The position numbers were made by a program, and so were the translations under genes. The notes under the pieces are model-generated. The model saw nothing but the letters and a program-made list of their open reading frames with translations. It was not told the origin of the DNA and made no database searches. From positions 26,210-90,209 of the forward strand of contig DVOW01000043.1 of assembly GCA_018713335.1 (NCBI GenBank): DNA of 64,000 nt, written 5' to 3'. Below, piece by piece: positions 52,142 through 62,236 of the stretch (the first letter of the stretch is position 1; every line of letters starts with the position of its first letter). This stretch comes from Candidatus Merdivicinus intestinigallinarum (GTDB lineage: Bacteria; Bacillota; Clostridia; Oscillospirales; Ruminococcaceae).

Positions 52142-53180
52142 CTCCTGTATCTTCTGCGGTCACAATGATCCCGCCGGTATTGTCCCCGGACAGGATGTAG
52201 TTCCGGCCGGAGGGGACGGCGATTTTCAGCTGGCCGTCCGCCTGCTTCTCCGGTTCCTGCCAGCAGATCTCATAGCCGTAAGCGGACAAATGCTCCCCGT
52301 CCAAAGGATATTTTTTCAGAAATTCAATATATTCTTCCAGACAGATGGGGCTGCCCACAATGGCGCTGTCGTTCATGATTTTGGCGTGAGGCTGCCCTAC
52401 ATAGCGGAAATGCCAGGGCTCGTACTCGATTTTTGTGATATCCATTTTATCTTCGGGATACCGGACCACAAACCCGTATTCCTGGCAGTTTTCGTTAATC
52501 CAGGCGTAACTGCCTGTCCCGTCGTAGGTGCGGCCCACCCCTTCCACTTGCTGCATGAGGCCGAAGTCAAAGGCAAGGCCTGTGTGGTGCTCACTGTGGC
52601 CAGGAACTGCCACCAGGGTGGACTGGGTTTGGTTCTTCTCCTCCAGGTCCTCCTGATACAGCGTTTCCTGGCGGTCCGGGTCCCGCCAGCCGCTGATGAG
52701 CAGGACGTCCGTCAGACCGGACTGGGCGGCAAAATCGTCCATCATGTCGTTTAAATGGCCCACCACATTTTCCAGCAGCGCCACGTTCCGGTCTTTTACG
52801 TAATAGGAATCCGTCTTATAATCCAGCACAGAAACCGGCGTTTCACTTCCCTCCTGATAGGCGTAATCCGGATTCACCAGAATCAGGTCGCCGGTGTAAA
52901 GGGTTTCCGCCGGGACAGTTGCCCACTCCCAGCCTTCCGGCAGCGAATCTTTTTCCACTGTCGCGGAGGCGGCGGCAGAAACGTCCGCCCGGGGCTCCAT
53001 ATCCACTTGGGAGACGCTTCCGTCCCCCGCCTGGGAGCTTTCCTGGTCAGCGGCGGACAAGGGGAACTCAGCGGATACCTGTATGAGCAGCCCGACTGCG
53101 GCGGCAAGCAAAATCGCCGCAAAAGCACAGGAAAGCACACGGCTCCAGCGGATTTTGCGGCGGCGAGAATAACGGGGCAT
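52110..53180 (-). CDS. D-Ala-D-Ala carboxypeptidase, VanY/M15B type
   Basis: 356 residues from ATG 53180 (GGAG upstream); the longer frame starts in the promoter region. Basic N-terminus and one transmembrane anchor (about 16-35), a Ser/Ala-rich linker, then the M15B zinc peptidase: SGWRDPDRQ, the SxHxxGxAxD motif as SEHHTGLAFDF, and the zinc-ligand/base EPWHFRYVG. It would trim peptidoglycan stem peptides outside the cell. It is the first gene of a VanY-VanR-VanS-like unit. No vanH, ligase or vanX is nearby. Confidence 0.9.
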   Translation of the reverse strand: MPRYSRRRKIRWSRVLSCAFAAILLAAAVGLLIQVSAEFPLSAADQESSQAGDGSVSQVDMEPRADVSAAASATVEKDSLPEGWEWATVPAETLYTGDLILVNPDYAYQEGSETPVSVLDYKTDSYYVKDRNVALLENVVGHLNDMMDDFAAQSGLTDVLLISGWRDPDRQETLYQEDLEEKNQTQSTLVAVPGHSEHHTGLAFDFGLMQQVEGVGRTYDGTGSYAWINENCQEYGFVVRYPEDKMDITKIEYEPWHFRYVGQPHAKIMNDSAIVGSPICLEEYIEFLKKYPLDGEHLSAYGYEICWQEPEKQADGQLKIAVPSGRNYILSGDNTGGIIVTAEDTGDGTNDDSSRG

Positions 53181-53214
53181 AAATCGAACACTCCAATCCT
53201 GTAATCTGTGTCCT

Positions 53215-53244
53215 ATTATACCCCATTCCGGATTCATTTGTCTT
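53215..53244 (-). promoter_or_regulatory. Promoter of the VanY/R/S-like unit
   Basis: Minus strand AAGACA (53244-53239), 18-nt spacer, TATAAT (53220-53215). Confidence 0.65.
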
Positions 53245-53298
53245 GAAAAAAACAGTGGAAAACCTTAACTTTTCCTTAATTGCTGTTTTTTTACCGGC

Positions 53299-53559
53299 TT
53301 ATTGGTAAGATTTGTCGAAAAAGTCGGTAAGCTCTTTTACTTTTTCCACATCCCCCTTCTGCACTGCTTCCAGTACGCAGGCTTCCAGGTGGGCTTTCAG
53401 CACTTCTTTGTTGGCCCGGCGCAGGATGGCGTCCGCCGCCATGATCTGGTGGGAAATGTCCAGGCAGTAACGGTCCTCCTCCATCATTTTGAGGATGCCG
53501 TCGATCTGGCCCCGGGCGGTTTTCAAAAGGCGTGTCATTTGTTTCTGATCTGCTTTCAT
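53299..53559 (-). CDS. csoR: Copper-sensing repressor CsoR
   Basis: 86 residues from ATG 53559 (AAAGGAG seven bases before). All-helical CsoR/RcnR fold. The Cu(I) ligands Cys-His-Cys are visible: Cys in DRYCLDISHQI, and His and Cys in LKAHLEACVLEAV. This HxxxC pattern marks the copper-sensing subgroup. It follows copA by 4 nt and would release a GC-rich palindrome upstream of copA when copper is bound. Confidence 0.92.
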   Translation of the reverse strand: MKADQKQMTRLLKTARGQIDGILKMMEEDRYCLDISHQIMAADAILRRANKEVLKAHLEACVLEAVQKGDVEKVKELTDFFDKSYQ

Positions 53560-53563
53560 TTCG

Positions 53564-56107
53564 TTACTCCTTTGCGGGGTCGTCCAGAGAAGTTGCCTGA
53601 TACCCGGCTTCTTCAATGGCATGTTTGATTGTTTCGTCAGGGATTTCCTTGGAAAGGGTGACAACAGCGGCGGCGTCCTTCAGAGAAACATCGGCCTTTA
53701 CTACCCCATCCAGGGCTTCCAGGGCTTCCGTCACATGGGCGACACAGTGATCGCACATCATCCCCTCCACGCCGATACGCTTTTGGAAGGGCTCCTGCTC
53801 CGCGGTTTTCTCCGGAACCGCCGGAGGCACGGGGCAGGCGGAAGGCAGGGGTTTGAAAAACTTCAGCCGCAGGGCGTTTGCCACCACACAGACGGAGCTT
53901 AAGCTCATGGCGGCTGCTCCAAACATGGGGTTTAAGGTCATGTGGAACAGCGGATAGAAAAGCCCGGCCGCCAAGGGGATCCCCAGGCTATTGTAGCACA
54001 AGGCCCAGAAGAGGTTTTCCTTAATATTGCGGATTACCGCGCGGCTTAACCGGACGGCGGTGACGACATCCCGCAGGTCGCCCCGCATCAGCACGATGTC
54101 CGCCGACTCAATGGCCACGTCGGTGCCGGTGCCGATAGCGATGCCCACGTCGGCACGGGCCAGGGCCGGGGCGTCGTTGATGCCGTCCCCCACCATAATG
54201 ACCTTCCGGCCTTCCTCCTGGAGCTTGCGGATCTGCTGTTCCTTTTCATCCGGCAGGACCTGGGCGATGACTGTTTCAATGCCGGCCTTCTGCTGGACGG
54301 CTTTAGCTGTCCGGGCGCTGTCGCCGGTGAGCATGACCACCTTCAGCCCTAAGTCGTGAAGCTCCTGCACCGCCTGGGCGCTGGTGGCCTTGATGGTATC
54401 CGCTGCGGCAATCAGACCTAAAATCCGGGTCTTATCCGCAAAATACAGGACGGTTTTCCCTTCTTCCTCTAATTGTACCGCTTTTTCGGGTGCGTTTGCA
54501 AGAGGTATTTGCATTTCTTCCAAAAAAATCCGGTTCCCGGCGTAAAATTCCGCCCCGTTTGCCGTGGTGCGGATGCCCCGCCCCGGGACAGACTGGAGGG
54601 AATCCATGGACACCGGCGAAATTCCCCGGCTTTCCCCGGCCTGCACCACCGCCTGACCCAGGGGGTGCTCCGATTTTAATTCCATGCCGGCAGCCAAAGC
54701 CAGCAGTTCTTCTTCCGTCTGGCCCGCCAGGGGCAGGATATCCGTCACCTGAAGGCGGCCCTCGGTGATGGTGCCGGTTTTGTCCAGTACGACGGTATCC
54801 GCCAGGTGGGCAGTTTCCAAAGCCTCGCCGGATTTAATGAGGATCCCGTTTTCCGCGCCTTTGCCGGTTCCCACCATAATGGCGGTGGGGGTTGCCAGCC
54901 CCAAAGCGCAGGGGCAGGAAATGACCAGAACGGCGATGCCGATGGACAGGGAGAAGGCCGGGCCGTAACCCAAAGCCAGCCAGATCAGGGCCGACACCAG
55001 GGCAATGCCGATGACAACCGGGACAAATACGCCGCTGACCTTATCCGCCAGCTTGGCGATAGGGGCTTTGGAGGCGCTGGCGTCCTCCACCAGCCGGATA
55101 ATCTGGGCAAGAGCCGTATCCTCCCCGACCCGTTCGGCCCGCATTTTTAAGAAGCCGTTGCGGTTGACGGAAGCACCCGTCAGCTTATCCCCGGGCTTTT
55201 TGTCCACAGGAAGGCTTTCGCCGGTCAGGGCTGATTCATCCACAGCAGACTCCCCTTCCAGCAAAATCCCGTCCACGGGGATCCTCTGGCCGGGCTTCAC
55301 ATGGACAATGTCCCCTTTGAGCACATCTTCCGCCGGAATTTCCAAGACCTCCCCGTCCCGTTCCACCAAGGCCGTTTTAGGGGCCAGGGCGATGAGCCGG
55401 GAAATGGCCTCGGAGGTTTTGCCCTTGGAACGGGTTTCCAGGTATTTCCCCAGGGTAATCAGGGCCAGGATCATGGCGGCGGTTTCAAAATACAGGTTCA
55501 TGGCGTGACTGTGGGCCGCCGCCAAATCCCCCCGCCCCATGTCCCAGGACATGCGGTAAAGGCCCCAGACGCTGTAGACCACCGCTGCGGAGGAACCGAT
55601 GGCGATAAGGGAATCCATGTTGGGGGAACGGTTCCAAAGGGCCTTAAATCCGCCTGTAAAGTATTTCCGGTTGACAATCAAAACCGGCAGACAGAGCAGG
55701 AACTGGGTCAGAGCGAAGATCAGCAGGTTTTCATCCCCCATGAAAATCCCGGGCAGAGGCCAGTGCATCATATGGCCCATAGCCAGGTAAAACAGGGGGA
55801 TCATAAACACCATGGACCAGACAAGCCGCTTTTTCATGGAAGCCGCGGCATCCTCCTCCATTTTGGCGGGACTTTTCTTTTCCGTTTTCTTCCCGGAATC
55901 CGGCAAGGCTGCTCCATATCCTGCCTGCTGCACCGCCTGGATAATCGCTTCCGGGGCGGTCTTCTGCTGGTCAAAGTCGACCATCATGCTGTTGGTCAGC
56001 AGGCTGACGGAAACGGATATGACGCCGGGGACCTTTGCAACGGCCTTCTCCACATGGGCGGAGCAGGACGCACAGGACATCCCCGTTACAAGAAACTTTT
56101 GCTTCAT
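53564..56107 (-). CDS. copA: Cu(I)-exporting P1B-type ATPase with HMA domains at both ends
   Basis: 847 residues. N-terminal heavy-metal-associated domain GMSCASCSAHVEKA (Cys12, Cys15), about eight transmembrane helices, phosphorylation site DKTGTITEG (Asp442), TGES actuator motif in LTGESLPVDKK, and the transmembrane metal site SCPCALG (Cys398-Pro-Cys400). GDGINDAPAL ends the P-domain. Unusually a second HMA domain, VEGMMCDHCVAH (Cys785, Cys788), closes the protein, as if a CopZ-type chaperone had been fused on. No separate copZ gene is seen. Confidence 0.95.
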   Translation of the reverse strand: MKQKFLVTGMSCASCSAHVEKAVAKVPGVISVSVSLLTNSMMVDFDQQKTAPEAIIQAVQQAGYGAALPDSGKKTEKKSPAKMEEDAAASMKKRLVWSMVFMIPLFYLAMGHMMHWPLPGIFMGDENLLIFALTQFLLCLPVLIVNRKYFTGGFKALWNRSPNMDSLIAIGSSAAVVYSVWGLYRMSWDMGRGDLAAAHSHAMNLYFETAAMILALITLGKYLETRSKGKTSEAISRLIALAPKTALVERDGEVLEIPAEDVLKGDIVHVKPGQRIPVDGILLEGESAVDESALTGESLPVDKKPGDKLTGASVNRNGFLKMRAERVGEDTALAQIIRLVEDASASKAPIAKLADKVSGVFVPVVIGIALVSALIWLALGYGPAFSLSIGIAVLVISCPCALGLATPTAIMVGTGKGAENGILIKSGEALETAHLADTVVLDKTGTITEGRLQVTDILPLAGQTEEELLALAAGMELKSEHPLGQAVVQAGESRGISPVSMDSLQSVPGRGIRTTANGAEFYAGNRIFLEEMQIPLANAPEKAVQLEEEGKTVLYFADKTRILGLIAAADTIKATSAQAVQELHDLGLKVVMLTGDSARTAKAVQQKAGIETVIAQVLPDEKEQQIRKLQEEGRKVIMVGDGINDAPALARADVGIAIGTGTDVAIESADIVLMRGDLRDVVTAVRLSRAVIRNIKENLFWALCYNSLGIPLAAGLFYPLFHMTLNPMFGAAAMSLSSVCVVANALRLKFFKPLPSACPVPPAVPEKTAEQEPFQKRIGVEGMMCDHCVAHVTEALEALDGVVKADVSLKDAAAVVTLSKEIPDETIKHAIEEAGYQATSLDDPAKE

Positions 56108-56129
56108 AATCTTACTTGCACCTCCATGC

Positions 56130-56144
56130 CACCCCCGTGGGGTG
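56130..56144. promoter_or_regulatory. CsoR operator upstream of copA
   Basis: CACCCC-CGT-GGGGTG, a perfect 6-bp palindrome of the GC-tract type bound by CsoR (compare the ACCCC...GGGGT core of known CsoR boxes). It lies just downstream of the -10 box. Confidence 0.75.
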
Positions 56145-56158
56145 TAGTATTTGATTTT

Positions 56159-56187
56159 ATTATATCGTTCCGGTATACATTTGTCAA
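56159..56187 (-). promoter_or_regulatory. Consensus promoter of copA-csoR
   Basis: Minus strand TTGACA (56187-56182), 17-nt spacer, TATAAT (56164-56159): both boxes perfect. So strong a promoter needs the repressor site next to it. Confidence 0.9.
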
Positions 56188-56242
56188 GTGCTTTTTTAAA
56201 GATTCCATATTTTTTCTTTATGGTATAATAGGAGAATTATAA

Positions 56243-56271
56243 TTGACAAGAATTATTTTATCGAGTACAAT
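56243..56271 (+). promoter_or_regulatory. Promoter of the second sulfatase gene
   Basis: TTGACA (56243-56248), 17-nt spacer, TACAAT (56266-56271). Divergent from copA. Confidence 0.85.
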
Positions 56272-56331
56272 AAAACTATATAGAGTGCATTAGGCAGGAC
56301 ATCCTGCTGAATCAAAGGAGATTTGTGTGTT

Positions 56332-57795
56332 ATGAAAGTACTGATGTTGGATTTGGATACACTCCGCCCCGACCATATGGGCTGTTACGGTTATTTCCGC
56401 AACACCACGCCGGTATTGGACCAAATTGCTGCGGAAGGCGCGCGGTTCACCCATTACCACTGCTCGGACGCCCCTTGTCTTCCCTCCAGAGCCGCCCTCT
56501 GCTCCGGGCGGTTCGGTTATCACAACGGCGCTGTGGGCCATGGCGGACTTCCGGCAGATATGCGCCTCACCGGCATTGAACGGGATTTCCAGGACCCTAG
56601 GGACCGTCACAATTTCTTTAACCTCTTCCGGCAGGCGGGCATGTACACCGCTTCCATCAGCCCCTTCGCGGAACGGCACTCCTCCTACTGGTTCACAGCG
56701 GGATTCAATGAAGTGCTGAACACCGGCCGCTGCGGCGGGGAATCGGCGGAGGAGATCCTGCCGGTGGCCCTGGACTGGGTCAAGCGCAACGCCGCCAGCC
56801 GGGAAAACTGGTTCCTTCACATCAATTTCTGGGACGCCCACACCCCCTACCGTGCTCCGATGGAGTTTGGAAACCCCTTTGAAAACGAGCCCATCCCCGA
56901 CTGGATCACCGACGAGGTGCTGGCTTACCACGACCATCTGACCGGGCCTCACGGGGCTATGGAAATCGGCATGTACACCGATCAGGAAAATCCGGACCTT
57001 CCCCGTCATCCGGGCAAAGTCACCGACCGGGCCGGCCTGCATAGGTTTTTCGACGGTTATGACTGCGGCGTCCGGTACATGGACAGCATGATCGGCAAAC
57101 TGTTGGACGAACTGAAGGCGCAGGGCGTTTACGATGACCTGGCCATTATCGTTACGGCGGACCACGGCGAGAACCTGGGCGAACTGGGCCTTTACGGAGA
57201 GCACGCCACCGCTGATGAAATCACCACCCGCATCCCCATGCTCATCAAATGGCCCGGCGTAAAACCCGGCACGGTGCTGGATGGGTTCCATTACAACCTG
57301 GACATTGTGCCCACTATGGCGGACCTCTTAAACCTGCCCCATTACGAAAAATGGGACGGCGAAAGCTACGCCCAGAGCCTGCTCACCGGCGAGGACAAGG
57401 GCCGGGACTATCTGGTGGTCTCCCAGTGCGCCCATGTCTGCCAGCGTTCCGTCCGCTTCGGCGATTACCTGTACATGCGAACCTACCACGACGGCTATCA
57501 CCTGTGGAACAACGAAATGCTCTTCAACGTCAAGGAGGATTTCCACGAGCAGCATGATATCTCCAAGGAACACCCGGAAATTTGCGGCCAAGCCTGCCGG
57601 TACCTGGTGGAATGGGAGGAGCAGATGATGCTCACCGCCGACACCGATGTTGATCCCATGGTGACCGTACTCCGGGAGGGCGGCCCCTACCATGCCAAAC
57701 AGGGGGATCTGCCCGCCTACTGCCGCCGTCTGGAGGAAACCGGACGGGCCGACGGTGCCACAGCCCTGCGGGAAAAGTATCCGGAAAAATTCTAA
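56332..57795 (+). CDS. Sulfatase, formylglycine (Cys) type, second copy
   Basis: 487 residues from ATG 56332; a GTG three codons earlier is closer to AAAGGAG and cannot be excluded. Metal-binding start VLMLDLDTLRPDHMGCYGY, activation motif CLPSR in APCLPSRAALCSG, and VTADHGENLGELGLYGEH are seen. It is only distantly similar to the sulfatase at 18023. The DTLRPDHxGCYGY start is typical of a sulfatase group used on polysaccharides. No signal peptide, probably cytoplasmic. Activation by a maturase coded elsewhere is required. Confidence 0.9.
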   Translation: MKVLMLDLDTLRPDHMGCYGYFRNTTPVLDQIAAEGARFTHYHCSDAPCLPSRAALCSGRFGYHNGAVGHGGLPADMRLTGIERDFQDPRDRHNFFNLFRQAGMYTASISPFAERHSSYWFTAGFNEVLNTGRCGGESAEEILPVALDWVKRNAASRENWFLHINFWDAHTPYRAPMEFGNPFENEPIPDWITDEVLAYHDHLTGPHGAMEIGMYTDQENPDLPRHPGKVTDRAGLHRFFDGYDCGVRYMDSMIGKLLDELKAQGVYDDLAIIVTADHGENLGELGLYGEHATADEITTRIPMLIKWPGVKPGTVLDGFHYNLDIVPTMADLLNLPHYEKWDGESYAQSLLTGEDKGRDYLVVSQCAHVCQRSVRFGDYLYMRTYHDGYHLWNNEMLFNVKEDFHEQHDISKEHPEICGQACRYLVEWEEQMMLTADTDVDPMVTVLREGGPYHAKQGDLPAYCRRLEETGRADGATALREKYPEKF

Positions 57796-57813
57796 TTGTC
57801 CAAAAAGCGTGTG

Positions 57814-57860
57814 ATTGGCCGTACCGGTCCGAAAATGGCCGGTGCGGCCGATTTCTTTTG
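57814..57860 (+). terminator. Terminator of the second sulfatase gene
   Basis: ATTGGCCG/CGGCCGAT outer stem with inner ACCGG/CCGGT pairing, then TTTCTTTT. Confidence 0.75.
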
Positions 57861-57890
57861 GAGAAATACAAGGTTTTTGATAGAAAAGGC

Positions 57891-57919
57891 TTGCATACTT
57901 CCCAAATATCTTGTATAAT
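57891..57919 (+). promoter_or_regulatory. Promoter of secA
   Basis: TTGCAT (57891-57896), 17-nt spacer, TATAAT (57914-57919). The 118-nt leader includes a GCTGG/CCAGC hairpin (about 57980-57997). Confidence 0.8.
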
Positions 57920-58037
57920 AGAATGTAATTGGGTACTTTAGGCTGTACTGCGTCACGATGATTTGTACTCGAAATTTTTAGCTGGCGGAAGAACCAGCAG
58001 GGTTTTATGAAAACTCCGAAAGGAATGGTTTAAGTAA

Positions 58038-60722
58038 ATGGGATTGGTGGAAAAACTCTTTGGTTCCTATTCAAAACGTGAACTGAAACGCATCAAGCCA
58101 ATTTTGGATCAGGTCCTGGCCTTGGAAGAGGACTACAAAAAAATGTCCGAGGAAGAACTCCGGGGACAGACCGAATATTTAAAAGGAAAGCTGGAGGACG
58201 GCGAAACGCTGGATACCATCCTGCCTGAGGCTTTCGCTGCCTGCCGGGAAGCTGCCCGCAGGGTCCTGGGTACTCCCCACTACCCTGTCCAGATTATCGG
58301 CGGCATCGTCCTGCACCAGGGCCGGATCGCGGAAATGCGCACCGGTGAAGGCAAAACTCAGACCTGCCTTTTGCCCGCCTATCTGAACGCCCTGACCGGC
58401 AAAGGCGTCCACATCGTCACGGTCAACGATTACCTGGCCAAGCGTGACTCCGAGTGGATGGGCAAAGTGTACCGCTATATGGGCCTTTCCGTAGGCCTGA
58501 TCATCCATGATATGGACAACGACGCCCGCCGGGAAGCCTACAACTGCGACATCACCTACGGCACCAACAACGAAATCGGCTTCGACTACCTGCGCGACAA
58601 TATGGTCACTTATAAGGAACAGCAGGTACAGCGGCCCTTCAACTACGCCATTGTGGACGAGGTGGACTCCATCCTCATTGACGAGGCCAGGACCCCTCTG
58701 ATTATCTCCGGCAAGGGCGATGAATCCACCGACCTTTACCAGATTGTGGACCGCTTTGCCCGGACCCTGACCATGAACAAGGTCGTGGAGCTGGACGCCA
58801 AGGTGGACAACGACAACCTGGAAGGCGACTATATCGTGGACGAAAAGGCTAAAACCGCTACCCTGACCCCGGCCGGCGTCAAAAAGGCGGAGGCGGCTTT
58901 CCGCATCGCGAATCTGATGGACCCGGAAAACATGACCCTGCTCCATCACATCAACCAGGCCATCAAGGCCCACGGCATCATGCACAACGAGGAAGACTAC
59001 GTCGTCAAGGACGGCGAGGTCATCATCGTGGACGAGTTCACCGGACGTTTGATGTACGGCCGCCGCTACAACGAGGGCCTGCACCAGGCCATTGAGGCCA
59101 AGGAAGGCGTAAAAATCGCCCACGAGTCCAAAACCCTGGCCACCATCACCTTCCAGAACCTGTTCCGGCTGTACAACAAACTGTCCGGTATGACGGGTAC
59201 TGCTTTGACCGAGGAAGGCGAGTTCCGGGAAATTTACAAACTGGACGTTATCGAGATCCCCACCAACCGTCCGGTCCAGCGGATTGACCACGAGGACGTG
59301 GTTTATAAAAACGAAAAGGGCAAATACAACGCTGTCATTGAGCAGATCATCGAGTGCCATAAAAAGGGCCAGCCGGTCCTGGTGGGCACCATCACCATCG
59401 ACAAATCCGAAATGCTCAGCAGCATGCTGAAGCGCCGGGGAATCCCCCATGAGGTGCTGAACGCCAAATACCACGAGAAGGAAGCGGAGATTGTTGCTCA
59501 GGCCGGTAAAAAAGGCGCGGTGACCATCGCCACCAACATGGCCGGACGCGGTACCGACATTAAGCTGGGCGGTAACGAGGAGTACCTGGCCAAGCACGAT
59601 ATGCGCCGGATGGGCTTTTCCGATGAGCTCATCGCGGAGGCCGACGCTTTCGGCGAAACCGACGACGCGGAGATCTTAAACGCCCGCCAGACCTTTAAGG
59701 ACCTGGTTGCCAAGCATAAAAAGGTCATTGCCGTGGAAGCGGAGGAAGTCCGGAAAGCCGGCGGCCTGTTTATCCTGGGCACCGAGCGCCACGAGTCCCG
59801 CCGTATCGACAACCAGCTGCGGGGACGCGCGGGCCGTCAGGGCGACCCCGGCGAAAGCCGTTTCTTCCTGTCCTTGGAGGACGACATTATGCGCCTGTTC
59901 GGCGGCGAGCGCATCCAGAACATGATGGAAGCCCTGAAAATCGATGAAAACCAGCCCATCGAAACCAAAATGCTGACCAATTCCATCGAATCCGCCCAGA
60001 AGAAGGTGGAGGGCCGCAACTTTGCCATCCGCCGCAACGTTTTGCAGTTTGACGACGTCATGAACCGCCAGCGCGAAATTATTTACAGCCAGCGCGCCAA
60101 GGTGCTGGACGGCGAAAACCTGCGCTCCTATATCATGGACATGCTGAAAGACAACATCACCGAAACCGTCAACCAGTACCTGTCCGATGAAGTGATTCAC
60201 GACAACTGGAACGTAGACGGCCTGCGGAACCACTACCTGGGCTTCTTTACCACGCCGGAGGATTTCCATTACACCCCGGACGAACTGGCCAACAAGGACA
60301 AAAAGGACTTTGTGGACGCTTTGTATGAAAAAGCGGTGGCCAAGTACGAGGAAAAGGAACAGGAAATCGGTGTGGAACGGATGCGGGAAGTGGAACGCGT
60401 TGTCCTGCTGCGGAACGTGGACTCCAAGTGGATGGACCATATCGACGCCATGGACGAGCTGAAAAAGGGCATCTATCTGCGCTCTTACGGCCAGCGTGAC
60501 CCGGTTGTGGAATACCGCATTGAAGGCTTTGACATGTTCGACGCCATGGTGGCGGCGATTCGGGAGGATACTGTTAAAATGCTGCTGACTGTCCGCCTGC
60601 GCAACCCCAACGAGGAGCTGCGGCGCGAACAGGTGGCCAATCCCACCAGTGAGAGCCACGGCGATGAAGGCGGCCGGGTACAGACCCAGGCGGTCCGGGC
60701 AAAATCCCCCCGCAAGTCCTAA
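58038..60722 (+). CDS. secA: Preprotein translocase ATPase SecA
   Basis: 894 residues. Motor of the Sec export pathway. Walker [10 protein letters not shown] (Gly103-Thr107), [13 protein letters not shown]-type [26 protein letters not shown], and [20 protein letters not shown] in the second motor domain. The end is [20 protein letters not shown] plus a short basic tail; the C-terminal CxCxxxxxxxxCH zinc domain of many SecA proteins is absent. Some Gram-positive SecA also lack it. Monocistronic. Confidence 0.97.
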   Translation: MGLVEKLFGSYSKRELKRIKPILDQVLALEEDYKKMSEEELRGQTEYLKGKLEDGETLDTILPEAFAACREAARRVLGTPHYPVQIIGGIVLHQGRIAEMRTGEGKTQTCLLPAYLNALTGKGVHIVTVNDYLAKRDSEWMGKVYRYMGLSVGLIIHDMDNDARREAYNCDITYGTNNEIGFDYLRDNMVTYKEQQVQRPFNYAIVDEVDSILIDEARTPLIISGKGDESTDLYQIVDRFARTLTMNKVVELDAKVDNDNLEGDYIVDEKAKTATLTPAGVKKAEAAFRIANLMDPENMTLLHHINQAIKAHGIMHNEEDYVVKDGEVIIVDEFTGRLMYGRRYNEGLHQAIEAKEGVKIAHESKTLATITFQNLFRLYNKLSGMTGTALTEEGEFREIYKLDVIEIPTNRPVQRIDHEDVVYKNEKGKYNAVIEQIIECHKKGQPVLVGTITIDKSEMLSSMLKRRGIPHEVLNAKYHEKEAEIVAQAGKKGAVTIATNMAGRGTDIKLGGNEEYLAKHDMRRMGFSDELIAEADAFGETDDAEILNARQTFKDLVAKHKKVIAVEAEEVRKAGGLFILGTERHESRRIDNQLRGRAGRQGDPGESRFFLSLEDDIMRLFGGERIQNMMEALKIDENQPIETKMLTNSIESAQKKVEGRNFAIRRNVLQFDDVMNRQREIIYSQRAKVLDGENLRSYIMDMLKDNITETVNQYLSDEVIHDNWNVDGLRNHYLGFFTTPEDFHYTPDELANKDKKDFVDALYEKAVAKYEEKEQEIGVERMREVERVVLLRNVDSKWMDHIDAMDELKKGIYLRSYGQRDPVVEYRIEGFDMFDAMVAAIREDTVKMLLTVRLRNPNEELRREQVANPTSESHGDEGGRVQTQAVRAKSPRKS

Positions 60723-60753
60723 ATTTTTTTGCCCTTATTAAAATTAAAAATAA

Positions 60754-60797
60754 AAAAAGACGGATTTTGCAGTTGAGCTTTTCCGTCTTTTTATTTT
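60754..60797. terminator. Bidirectional terminator between secA and the GH32 gene
   Basis: AAAAAGACGGA/TCCGTCTTTTT perfect 11-bp stem. Confidence 0.85.
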
Positions 60798-60806
60798 ACA
60801 AACCGG

Positions 60807-62171
60807 TCAATCTTTCAGCCGCTGGAGCACAGCCGTCCCGTTTCCGGAAATTTCCATCCCGGTATATGGGGCGTCCGGATACACAACCTGGGAAAAGTAA
60901 CGGGTGCCATGATCCAAAAACAGCTCGCAGGCAGAACGGTCAAACACCAGTTCCAATTTCCAGGGGCCGTCATAAAACCGGGGCGCGGAGATTTTAGAGT
61001 ACCATTCCGACGCGAAAGACTCGCTGAAATCCCGGAAACCGGCTTCGCTCCGGTCGACAAACGCCTGGTTCTGCTCATTGACGCCGAAGCGGAATTTCTG
61101 GCCCAGGCTGTTCTTCAACTCCACGGTGCAGGGGCCCTCCCCTGTTACCGTCAGCAAAAACACCTGGCCGGGCAGTTCCCCGCCATTCCAGGGGACTTCT
61201 TCTCCAAAAGCATCCCGGACTAAGGGTTCGCCCGCCAAACGCAGCCCGCCCTTTGGGGTATCCTCCAAAGACAGCCGCCTGGGCAGGGTCATGAGCCCGC
61301 AAAACTCGCCGGTTGGGGTTTTGTCCGCGTAAACCGGGTTCAGGCCCCACCCTAAGAAAATCCGGTCGGCGGTATTGTCATAAGTGACGCCGGCGTAATT
61401 GTCCAGACCGCTGTCCAGAAATTCCGGCTTGTCAAACCGGCCGTCACAGCGGAAGGCGTCCCCGTCGAAATCACCCAGGAAATACTGGATGCGTGCCCCG
61501 TGGTTCTCCTCGTTGCCGCCCATGCTCACCAGCAGGACCCAGACGGTTTTTCCATCATGCTCCAAGGAGAACAAATCCGGACATTCCCAAACGCCCTGGG
61601 AATGGTTCCCCTCCGGGCCGAATTCCCCGGTTTTTTCCCAATGCTTCAAATCCCGGGAAGCATAAAAATGCACCCGGTCCCCTGCGGACACCACGGCTCC
61701 CCAGCAGTTTTTGACGGGGTTTCGGAAGATTTTTGGATCCCGGAAATCCGGCAAGGTGCTGTTTGGCAGCACCGGGTTGCCCGGATATTTTTCAAAGTTG
61801 ACGCCGTCCAAGCTCCAGGCGATGCTCTGCTGTTCGTGCTCCCCATGCTGGGTGAACATGGCCACAATGGGGGCTTTGCCGTCTTTCCCAAAGCCGGAGG
61901 TATTTTCCGCATCGTACACCGCACTGCCGGAAAAAATGGTCCCCAATTGGTCGGGATACAGGGCGATGGGCAGGTGTTCCCAGTGAATCAAATCGGCGCT
62001 GACGGCGTGGCCCCAGTGCATAGGGCCCCAGACCGGTCCTTCCGGGTTATGCTGGTAGAATAAATGGTACCGGCCGTTTTCATAAACCAGCCCGTTGGGG
62101 TCGTTATTCCAGTTTTTTTCCGGGGTGAAATGCAGTACCGGCCGAAAGTCCCGGATTCCTTTGGTGCTCAT
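60807..62171 (-). CDS. GH32 family beta-fructosidase (sucrase/levanase-type)
   Basis: 454 residues. Five-bladed propeller with the three catalytic blocks: nucleophile Asp in NWNNDPNGLVY, RDP in FRDPKIF, and the acid/base Glu in VWECPDLF. The C-terminal beta-sandwich contains LELVFDRSACELFLDHG. No signal peptide, so it acts inside the cell on fructose-containing sugars (sucrose, sucrose-6-phosphate or short fructans); the exact substrate is not decided. No PTS or fructokinase gene adjoins. Confidence 0.93.
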   Translation of the reverse strand: MSTKGIRDFRPVLHFTPEKNWNNDPNGLVYENGRYHLFYQHNPEGPVWGPMHWGHAVSADLIHWEHLPIALYPDQLGTIFSGSAVYDAENTSGFGKDGKAPIVAMFTQHGEHEQQSIAWSLDGVNFEKYPGNPVLPNSTLPDFRDPKIFRNPVKNCWGAVVSAGDRVHFYASRDLKHWEKTGEFGPEGNHSQGVWECPDLFSLEHDGKTVWVLLVSMGGNEENHGARIQYFLGDFDGDAFRCDGRFDKPEFLDSGLDNYAGVTYDNTADRIFLGWGLNPVYADKTPTGEFCGLMTLPRRLSLEDTPKGGLRLAGEPLVRDAFGEEVPWNGGELPGQVFLLTVTGEGPCTVELKNSLGQKFRFGVNEQNQAFVDRSEAGFRDFSESFASEWYSKISAPRFYDGPWKLELVFDRSACELFLDHGTRYFSQVVYPDAPYTGMEISGNGTAVLQRLKD

Positions 62172-62198
62172 GGAAATTCCTCCTTTTTGTAAAACCAG

Positions 62199-62230
62199 AA
62201 AACACGCACCTATAAAGATGCGTGTTTTTC
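62199..62230 (-). terminator. Terminator between hydG and the GH32 gene
   Basis: AAAACACGCA/TGCGTGTTTT 10-bp stem, 10-nt loop, T-rich on both sides. Confidence 0.75.
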
Positions 62231-62236
62231 TTTTTC

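Noticed and set aside
50341..53180. Functional vancomycin-resistance operon
   Set aside because: Only VanY-, VanR- and VanS-like genes are present; ligase, dehydrogenase and dipeptidase genes are missing.
55301..56242. 313-residue plus-strand frame across copA and its promoter
   Set aside because: Shadow of copA; it would run through the CsoR operator and the copA promoter.
58179..59597. 472-residue open frame antisense to secA
   Set aside because: Low-complexity Val/Gly/His/Asp-rich shadow produced by codon bias of secA; no RBS and no family resemblance.
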